Below are positions 39,402 to 45,060 of a stretch of 45,060 nucleotides of DNA, one piece after another (positions within the stretch are counted from its first letter, which is position 1; each line of letters begins with the position of its first letter). This DNA is from Alcanivorax sp. (lineage in GTDB: Bacteria; Pseudomonadota; Gammaproteobacteria; Pseudomonadales; Alcanivoracaceae): assembly GCA_013823245.1 (NCBI GenBank), contig PNLU01000016.1:1-45060 (forward strand), written 5' to 3'. Both the position numbers and the translations under genes were made by a program. The notes under the pieces were generated by a model. The model was not told the DNA's origin, did no database searches, and saw only the letters and a program-made list of their open reading frames with translations.

Positions 39402-42400
39402 TTACTGATCCAGCAATGTACCGTTCTGATCAAAAAGCACGATGCCCGACCGCACACGGGATGAGGTGGGTTCGCCAGCGGAAGTAAATTCGCCCGCAAC
39501 GTAAAGCGCATCATTGCGGCCGGTAATATCTCTGGCGGGGGCGTTGAGGGAGGCCGTCCACTCTGTCGCAACTGAGCCTGAGCTGCTGTATACAGAGCCG
39601 ATATACGGGCGTGGAGTGCCGCCTATCGTGGTGAAGGCGCCGCCCAGATAGGTGTATATCTCGTCAGCATGTATGGCGCTGATGTCCCCGTTTGTATTCG
39701 TGGTAAACAGGCTGCTGCCGCCGTCTGTATAGGCATGAAGGCGATTGCTGGTCCCTGCATAGAGTGTTGAAGAGCCGGAAGCATTACGCAGCGCAAGGCT
39801 GAAAACACTGCCGGAATGGTTGGTCAGGCCTGTCAGTGTCCCGGAGAAAAGGTCAAACGCCGCCAGGCCATTTGTGTTGGGGGTTGTTGGTCCAGGGGAA
39901 CTGCTCAAATGCCCGGCATATGGAAAAACTCCGCCTCCAAGGATTGAGCCCTGATGCAGGATGAGCGTGTTTATAGATATATCATCGCTTGTTCGGCATC
40001 TGTAGCGTGTTTCATTCAATCCGTAGGGGTTTCTATATGTGTAGCTGCCGCCGATACAGGAAGGCCAGCTGGTCAGTTTCCCGTCGCTGTCGAAAGCTGC
40101 AAGATTGAATCGTTGCTCGCTACCTTGGATATCGTGGGCGCTTCCGAATTGCCCGCCAACATAAATGATATTGTTTTTGGCGGTGAGCGCATTCACCGTG
40201 CTATTGCCTACACTAGGGCTCCAGAAGGTCAGATTTCCTTGCGGATCAATGGCCGCAAGTCGCAGGCGTTCGGTAGTGCCACTGCCCCCTCCTGCCAAGG
40301 TAAAGGTGCCTCCGATATAGAGATTCCCATTATGGAAGAGCAGTGCATGAACAGCGTTGTTGGTGCCTGGGTTCCAGTCCAGAAGCAAGTTGCCATCAGC
40401 ATCGATAGCGGCCAGATGGTTGCGTACGTGGCTTCCCGTGATGGAGAACTGCCCGCCGCTGTACAGGGTGTTCCCTTGGACGGCCAGTGTTTCAACTTGT
40501 CCTGCCTGTCCGGTCAGCCAGCGTACCAGCGAGCCATCAGCGCTATCAAAGGCGGCCAGGTGTCGGGTGGCGGCGCCCGGCGAGGTGCCGGGGAAGGTGC
40601 CGCCGAGATAAAGCTGATCCTGGTGCAGGGCGAGAGCCGTGACTTCGCCATCTGACCAGTGCCAGACCTGCGAGAAACCGGAGGTTGACGTAAATGCACG
40701 CGCGCCATGGGTTCCGCCGGTATAGAGTCGCTCATCGGCATGGTGCAGAGCATGGAGTCTGTCGCTATTGGTGCTCCAGGGGGAGCCGGATTGTGTGGAA
40801 TAAAGGCGGTTATCGAAGTGCCCGTTATTGTCGAAGGCTGCCAGGTTGTATCGGGTATAAGTGCTGCCCCCGGACAGGAAGGGTACGCTGAAGTCGCCAC
40901 CAACGTACAAGGTGCTTCCATCTGAGGCTAGCGCATGGACTATGCCGTTGGTGATCGATGGCGCCCAGTCGTGGTCAAGGTTGCCGGTATTCAGATGGAA
41001 GGATGCCAGACGTTGCCGAGTTTCACCCGTTGCGCCACCGATTCCGGTAAAGGCGCCGGCCGCGATCAGTCGTTCGCCGTGCAGCAGCAGGGCGTGCACG
41101 GTGCCGTTGGCGTGGGGGTTCCAGTTGGTCAGGCTGCCGTCATGACTGAAGGCGGCCAGCCGCGAGCGGGCCACACTGGCGTCGCCATGGCCTGCGGCCA
41201 GAAACTCGCCGCCTGCGTAAAGGGTGTTGCCGACCAGCGCCAGTGCTTTGACGGTATTGTCCGCACCGGGGTTGAATGAGGTGAGGCGACCGCTGCGGTC
41301 AATGTGAGCCAGGTTCAGACGTGGTTCGCCACCGACATGAGTAAAGTCGCCGCCGATGTACCAACCGCCATTACCGTCAGCCACTACAGCACGGACATAG
41401 CCGTTCACTTCCGGTACGCCCAGAACATGTGGGATGCCGCGCAGAGAAAGGGCTGCACCACCGCCGGTATTCATGCCCGCAGCGGTAAAATCCCCGCCCA
41501 GGTAGCGGGTGCCGTCATCGCCGATGGCCTGCGCGTTGACCGGGCCGTTGACGCCCCAGGTGCGCGGCATGAAGCTGGTCCAGTCGCTGACTGTGCCGTT
41601 GGTTTCCAGGGCCACATACACCGGCTGGTCCACACTCAGGTCGTCCAGTTGCACCGGGGGCGTGACGTCGAGGCGCAGTTCGGCACCGTGGCTGGCGTAG
41701 TGGGCCAGGTTGGTTTCCACATCCGTGGTGATATAGAGGTTGTAGAGGTGGCCGGGCTGGGCATCCCAGTGCAGGCTGGCATGGGTGGTGTTGATGTCGG
41801 CTTCCAGATGTCCCTGGTGCGGAGTGCTCAGCCAGGGCGCATGGGGTGACAGGCTGTCCAGTGTTTCGCCGGCCAGGCTTTCCTGACCATTGATGACGGT
41901 GGTGATGATGATGTAGTAGCGCTCACCATCGGTCAGGTCGCCCAGGGTCAGGGGTGCGTGGACACCCAGCAGGGCGTTGCCGCCAGCCAGCGAGGCGTAG
42001 TTGTCCGGGGTGACGCCGGGCTCGCGGGCGTAATAGACGTTATAGCTGTCAGCCTCCGGTACCGGGTCCCAGTTGAGCACCAGGGCGCCATCCTGCAGGC
42101 TGGTGCCGGTATTTTCTGGCGGTGTCAGCAGGGGGACGAACTCGGCGGTGACGCTCAGGTCGTCCTCCACGCCGGTATCGGTGCGGTTGTGGCTGGTGAG
42201 GCCGTCACTCCACTGCACGAAGCGATAGCCTTCGTCGGCGCTGGCGGCGACTACTTCGCCGTTCTCGCCGTGGCTGACCTGTTGCCGGGCGTTACCGATA
42301 ATGCTGCCGCCGGGCCCGGCCTGGTAGTCGAGGGTGTGGCGCGCCACATCGAACTGGGCGATGACGGTGATATCGCCCCGCACATCCAGATCGGTGCGTG

Positions 42401-43766
42401 GGTTCAGGGTGCTGCCATCACTCCATGCGGCAAACTGGTAGCCGGTGTCCGCCAGGGCCTGCACCGGGGTCCCGTTGCTGCCGTGGAACAGGGTTTGTGA
42501 AGTGATGCCGGACAGGCTGCCGTGGACACCCGCTCCATAGGACAGGGTGTACTGGTAGGGGGCGAAGCCGGCCTCGACAGTCAGGTCCGCCTGGATATTG
42601 ATGTCGCGGCGGCTGCTGTCGGTGTTGCCGTCGCTCCAGGCGGTGAAATGGTGGCCTTCATCGGGCTGGGCGGTGATGGTCTGCCCATCCTTGCCCAGGG
42701 CCACAATCTGTGTGGCCTGGCCAACCAGATCGCCGCCGGTCTGTGATGTGTAGCGCAGGGTGAAGAAGGCGGCGTTGGGGTCGCCGGCGCCGTGGCAGAC
42801 ATACCGGGATGTCTCCACTTCGTCGCTGTCCAGTTGGCCATTGCGGTTGTGATCCAGGCCGGTTTCCACCAGGACGCCGCCGGTGGCGCAGTTCAGGCCG
42901 GGCGCTTCCTCCGTCGTCCGGATCAGTGCATCGAGGCCGTCGGTGCCATCTTGCCCATCCGTGCCGTCCTGCCCATCGGCGCCATCCTGGCCGTCCGTGC
43001 CGTGGCAGATCCATGAGGTGGTCGTGATCTCGCCCTCTTGCAGGGCGCCGTCGTGGTTCGTGTCCAGCCCGGCATCCAGCCGGTAGCCGCCTGCGGCACA
43101 CTCATCGCCGGGGCTGATTTCGGTGGAGGTCAGCAATACCGGGGTGCCGTCGAGGCCATCGGTGCCGTCCATGCCGTGGCACAGGTAGCTGGTGCGGGTG
43201 ATTTCATTGGTATCCAGTTGACCATTGCCGTTCAGGTCGATACCGGAGCGCACCCGCATACCCCCTGCCGGACAATGGGTGCCCGGTGGTTCGATGTCCG
43301 TGTCGAGCAGGGCGGACAGCCCGTCCTGGCCATCCTCGCCGTCGATACCGTGGCAGATATAGGCGGTGCTCTGGATTTCGTCGGCGTCCAGTTGCCCGTT
43401 GCCATTGAGGTCCAGGCCGCTGTCGATGCGGTGCCCACCCGCAGGGCACTGCTCGCCGGATCCGATCTGGGCAAGGGTGGTCAGCGCGGTCATGCCATCC
43501 TGACCGTCCAGGCCATCAGTGCCGTGACAGAGGTAGCTGATGCTCTGGATTTCGTCTTCCGAGAGCACGCCATCGCCATTCCTGTCCGTTCCCGACAGGA
43601 CGCGCCATCCCCCCATTGGGCAATGAGGGCCAGCGGGTTCCTGTTCAGTGAAGATCAGAGCGGGCGCTCCGCGTTCGCCGTCCTGGCCATCCTTTCCTCC
43701 CCCGCAGGCAGCCAGTGCCAGCAGGACAGAGGCCAGAGCAAGCCTCTGTATCCCTTTGTATTCCAT
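39402..43766 (-). CDS. Giant surface lipoprotein: EF-hand-like repeats, InlB B-repeats, Fn3-like and beta-propeller
   Basis: The 1454-residue lipoprotein carries a signal peptide ending in LLALAAC, with Cys21 for lipidation. Residues 43-325 hold five cysteine-paired units. Each has a 12-residue EF-hand-like loop (such as DRNGDGVLSEDE at 61-72) and a following CHG, joined by Asp-Gly-rich linkers. Residues about 335-545 hold three InlB B-repeat-like units with AWSDG-type motifs. Two fibronectin III-like regions follow (about 550-740). The rest is a long propeller of units like LYAGGEF plus RLAAF-DG-LTNWNP (delta-60/DUF5122 type). AGGGGG precedes the ATG. It heads the minus-strand row, divergent from an HTH regulator. 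A calcium-stabilised, cell-surface adhesive or binding role is inferred. Confidence 0.85.
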   Translation of the reverse strand: MEYKGIQRLALASVLLALAACGGGKDGQDGERGAPALIFTEQEPAGPHCPMGGWRVLSGTDRNGDGVLSEDEIQSISYLCHGTDGLDGQDGMTALTTLAQIGSGEQCPAGGHRIDSGLDLNGNGQLDADEIQSTAYICHGIDGEDGQDGLSALLDTDIEPPGTHCPAGGMRVRSGIDLNGNGQLDTNEITRTSYLCHGMDGTDGLDGTPVLLTSTEISPGDECAAGGYRLDAGLDTNHDGALQEGEITTTSWICHGTDGQDGADGQDGTDGQDGTDGLDALIRTTEEAPGLNCATGGVLVETGLDHNRNGQLDSDEVETSRYVCHGAGDPNAAFFTLRYTSQTGGDLVGQATQIVALGKDGQTITAQPDEGHHFTAWSDGNTDSSRRDINIQADLTVEAGFAPYQYTLSYGAGVHGSLSGITSQTLFHGSNGTPVQALADTGYQFAAWSDGSTLNPRTDLDVRGDITVIAQFDVARHTLDYQAGPGGSIIGNARQQVSHGENGEVVAASADEGYRFVQWSDGLTSHNRTDTGVEDDLSVTAEFVPLLTPPENTGTSLQDGALVLNWDPVPEADSYNVYYAREPGVTPDNYASLAGGNALLGVHAPLTLGDLTDGERYYIIITTVINGQESLAGETLDSLSPHAPWLSTPHQGHLEADINTTHASLHWDAQPGHLYNLYITTDVETNLAHYASHGAELRLDVTPPVQLDDLSVDQPVYVALETNGTVSDWTSFMPRTWGVNGPVNAQAIGDDGTRYLGGDFTAAGMNTGGGAALSLRGIPHVLGVPEVNGYVRAVVADGNGGWYIGGDFTHVGGEPRLNLAHIDRSGRLTSFNPGADNTVKALALVGNTLYAGGEFLAAGHGDASVARSRLAAFSHDGSLTNWNPHANGTVHALLLHGERLIAAGAFTGIGGATGETRQRLASFHLNTGNLDHDWAPSITNGIVHALASDGSTLYVGGDFSVPFLSGGSTYTRYNLAAFDNNGHFDNRLYSTQSGSPWSTNSDRLHALHHADERLYTGGTHGARAFTSTSGFSQVWHWSDGEVTALALHQDQLYLGGTFPGTSPGAATRHLAAFDSADGSLVRWLTGQAGQVETLAVQGNTLYSGGQFSITGSHVRNHLAAIDADGNLLLDWNPGTNNAVHALLFHNGNLYIGGTFTLAGGGSGTTERLRLAAIDPQGNLTFWSPSVGNSTVNALTAKNNIIYVGGQFGSAHDIQGSEQRFNLAAFDSDGKLTSWPSCIGGSYTYRNPYGLNETRYRCRTSDDISINTLILHQGSILGGGVFPYAGHLSSSPGPTTPNTNGLAAFDLFSGTLTGLTNHSGSVFSLALRNASGSSTLYAGTSNRLHAYTDGGSSLFTTNTNGDISAIHADEIYTYLGGAFTTIGGTPRPYIGSVYSSSGSVATEWTASLNAPARDITGRNDALYVAGEFTSAGEPTSSRVRSGIVLFDQNGTLLDQ
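42792..43640 (-). repeat. Five tandem 58-residue EF-hand-like units in the lipoprotein
   Basis: Calcium-loop starts fall at residues 61, 119, 177, 235 and 305. The period is exactly 58 residues three times and then 70. Loops are DRNGDGVLSEDE, DLNGNGQLDADE, DLNGNGQLDTNE, DTNHDGALQEGE and DHNRNGQLDSDE, all matching D-x-[DN]-x-[DN]-G with a terminal Glu. The 12 additional residues in the last interval coincide with the 18-base minisatellite. Confidence 0.8.
42945..42998. repeat. 18-base minisatellite encoding Asp-Gly hexapeptides
   Basis: Three imperfect 18-base units run head to tail: GCCATCTTGCCCATCCGT, GCCGTCCTGCCCATCGGC and GCCATCCTGGCCGTCCGT. On the minus strand they encode DGQDG-type hexapeptides in the linker before the fifth EF-hand-like unit. 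Multiples of 18 keep the reading frame, so copy number could vary without inactivating the gene. Confidence 0.72.
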
Positions 43767-43814
43767 GATTATTCCCCCTGGGAATGTGGCCTGCCTCTAA
43801 TCGGGCAGTACCGT

Positions 43815-43869
43815 ATTGAAATGATAATTCAATCACAAATTGAACATACTATTTAATAATTTGATTGAA
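43815..43869. promoter_or_regulatory. Divergent promoter region with ATTGAA/TTCAAT boxes
   Basis: ATTGAA occurs at 43815-43820, 43839-43844 and 43864-43869 (24 and 25 bases apart), and its complement TTCAAT at 43828-43833. This creates overlapping inverted repeats with 7-base and 5-base spacers. The AT-rich block lies between the divergent starts of the lipoprotein and the HTH regulator. It probably contains both promoters and the operators of the regulator. Confidence 0.55.
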
Positions 43870-43914
43870 CTGCTAGTCAACCGGGGGCTAAACAGATACT
43901 TCACTCTCCCGGGT

Positions 43915-44322
43915 ATGAGTGAAAAAGCCGAGTTTGCCGAGCGTTTAAGGGCCGCGTTGCTGGCGGCGGGCTACGAGCCGCGCCCCTCTGTGGTCGAGCA
44001 GAACTTCAATCTGAGGTATTGGGGGCGCCCGGTAACGTTTCAGGCGGTTCGCCGTTGGCTGCGTGGGGAGTCCATCCCCGAGCAGGACAAGCTCACCGTG
44101 CTGGCGGACTGGCTTGGGGTGGAGCCTGCTGCCCTGCGTTATGGGGCGCCTGCTACGGGTAGGCAGGCGTTCCCTGAGCTTGATGGCGGCAAGCTCGGCG
44201 ACGATGACCGCCTTCTGGTCAGGGCCGTCCTGTCTTTGTCTCCCGCACGCAAGAAGGTGCTCCGGGAGATCGTTCAGGTTTTTGTCGAGGCAGAGCGGGT
44301 AACCGGGAAAAAAGAGCGATAG
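43915..44322 (+). CDS. HTH (Cro/CI-like) transcriptional regulator
   Basis: The 135-residue protein has an N-terminal helix-turn-helix of the XRE/lambda repressor type: FAERLRAALLAAGYEPRP, then VTFQAVRRWLRGESIPEQDKL with the recognition helix, then LADWLGVEPAALRYG. The C-terminal part (about residues 95-128) is helical and basic, perhaps for dimerisation. The ATG at 43915 is used because it gives a normal family N-terminus; its ribosome binding site is weak. A TTG at 43840 lies inside the repeat-rich promoter region. The divergent lipoprotein and the ATTGAA boxes suggest it controls itself and the island row. Confidence 0.75.
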   Translation: MSEKAEFAERLRAALLAAGYEPRPSVVEQNFNLRYWGRPVTFQAVRRWLRGESIPEQDKLTVLADWLGVEPAALRYGAPATGRQAFPELDGGKLGDDDRLLVRAVLSLSPARKKVLREIVQVFVEAERVTGKKER

Positions 44323-44909
44323 ATTGCGGCTGATCTTTACCCCTCCACCCACAAGCTGGCCCGCTACTGTCTGTCACTGGCGGAGATGTTCGAGACCGAC
44401 CGGGTGGTGCCGGTGGTTATCTTCCTGCAGCGGCCCCGGCAGCTGCATCGGGGGCTGCGGCTACGAAATGAATATTTCGAGTATCTGCATTTCCGCTATC
44501 TGACCTGTGTGCTGCCGGATCTGCCTGCCCAGCGGTATCTGGACAGTGACAATCTGGTGGCCCGGCTGAACCTGCCCAGCATGCACTGGCCGACGAGCAT
44601 GAAACTGGAAATCTGTGCCCGGGCGGTCCAGGGGCTGACCATGCTGGAGCCGGACCCTGAGCGGCATCTGAAGTATGCAGGTTTCATCGACATCTATATG
44701 ACGCTTGATGATAATGAACGTATGATTTTTGAACAGCGCTATCGGCAGGCGAGGCAAGGGCCATTCTGACGCGCCAACTGGTTCGCCGCTTCGGCGCCCT
44801 GCCTGCGGCTGTCGAGGCTCGTATCGAGGCGGCGGATATCGACAGGCTGGAGACCTGGGCCGATCAGGTGCTGGATGCCCGGTCACTGGATGAATTGTTC
44901 CCGGCCTGA
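44323..44909 (+). pseudogene. Remnant of Rpn-family nuclease with DUF4351 C-terminus, truncated and frameshifted
   Basis: Frame 1 from 44323 reads without a start codon of its own into HKLARYCLSLAEMF and VVPVVIFLQRPRQLH, continues through FRYLTCVLPDL, and ends at TGA 44767-44769. In the next frame, from about 44751, the sequence continues GEARAILTRQLVRRFGALP and WADQVLDARSLDELFPA up to TGA 44907-44909, a typical DUF4351 tail. The nuclease core expected before HKLARY is absent: the regulator's stop codon adjoins directly in the same frame. So this looks like an N-terminally deleted Rpn/transposase-like nuclease with a further frameshift near 44743-44757. An ATG at 44386 leaves a possible 127-residue product. 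Confidence 0.7.
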
Positions 44910-45060
44910 CGCTGCAGGCGTTCCAGTGCCCAGCGCACATGGCGGACGACCATGGCGGAGGGGAAATCCAGCCGTGCTTGCAGTGCGGTGATCGCCACTT
45001 CCGAGGCGGGGCCATTGCCCAACCCTACCGCCAGATTTCTCAGCCAGCCTTCATGGCCGG
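44864..45060 (-). CDS. queG: Epoxyqueuosine reductase QueG, C-terminal end
   Basis: On the minus strand the frame entering from the window edge reads GWLRNLAVGLGNGPAS and FPSAMVVRHVRWALERL, matching the C-terminal helical region of QueG (compare the LRN-A-ALGN block of the family). It ends in TGA at 44864-44866. QueG completes queuosine synthesis in tRNA. About 64 residues are visible; the catalytic cobalamin and iron-sulfur domains lie outside the window. Its end overlaps the DUF4351 remnant by 46 bases. In Pseudomonas queG lies next to orn, which supports the assignment. Confidence 0.75.
   Translation of the reverse strand, partial: GHEGWLRNLAVGLGNGPASEVAITALQARLDFPSAMVVRHVRWALERLQRQAGNNSSSDRASST

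Noticed and set aside
43840..43914. TTG at 43840 as start of the HTH regulator
   Set aside because: It would place coding sequence over the ATTGAA repeat block, and the extra 25 residues are hydrophobic and unlike the start of this regulator family.

Overview
The window is chromosomal DNA from a high-GC gammaproteobacterium. Gene content and order follow the Pseudomonas aeruginosa PA4950-PA4990 neighbourhood as I remember it (waaA; tolC, thiC, nudF, cpdA, yqiA, parE, parC; fimX, serB; psd, rhdA, rsgA, orn; queG), but with insertions and without motor genes between rhdA and rsgA. A marine, lipid-metabolising relative such as Alcanivorax would fit (FadL-type porin, thiolase, DesB/DesC desaturase). 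That assignment is an inference. No rRNA, tRNA, CRISPR array or intact insertion sequence was seen, and no gene-free stretch exceeds 300 bases.

0-5.3 kb, envelope: the 3' end of a first Kdo transferase (waaA), a coupled minus-strand pair (lpxL-type acyltransferase, then a Kdo kinase), a second diverged waaA, and tolC. 5.4-14.2 kb: a plus-strand run thiC-nudF-DUF1249-cpdA-yqiA-parE-parC ending in a perfect hairpin. 14.3-18.8 kb: FadL-type porin, 16S pseudouridine synthase rsuA, thiolase, alpha/beta hydrolase. 18.8-22.8 kb: a solitary periplasmic binding protein and the complete EF-P lysylation module (efp-epmA, divergent epmB).

22.9-34.7 kb: a PilZ-like protein gene and fimX (type IV pilus/c-di-GMP control, with a perfect CRP/Vfr-type palindrome upstream of fimX), serB divergent from a YtjB/AhpA-type membrane protein, an ATP-grasp gene, psd, rhdA, rsgA, a short-chain dehydrogenase and orn. 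cpdA in the earlier operon would set the level of cAMP, the presumed ligand of the regulator that would bind at fimX.

34.7-44.9 kb: an accessory block between orn and queG, which are neighbours in Pseudomonas. It begins with a DesT-DesC-DesB-type desaturase module with an AT-rich operator palindrome. A compositionally mixed island follows: a 1454-residue lipoprotein with five EF-hand-like loops on a 58-residue period, InlB-type repeats and a long beta-propeller; a 55-residue two-repeat cysteine protein (39168-39335); a winged-helix-like protein; and a two-TM membrane protein. All four lie in one minus-strand row. A divergent HTH regulator and a promoter region full of ATTGAA/TTCAAT boxes stand at its head. 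I consider this row the best candidate for an undescribed system. It is followed by a truncated, frameshifted Rpn/DUF4351 nuclease remnant and the 3' end of queG.
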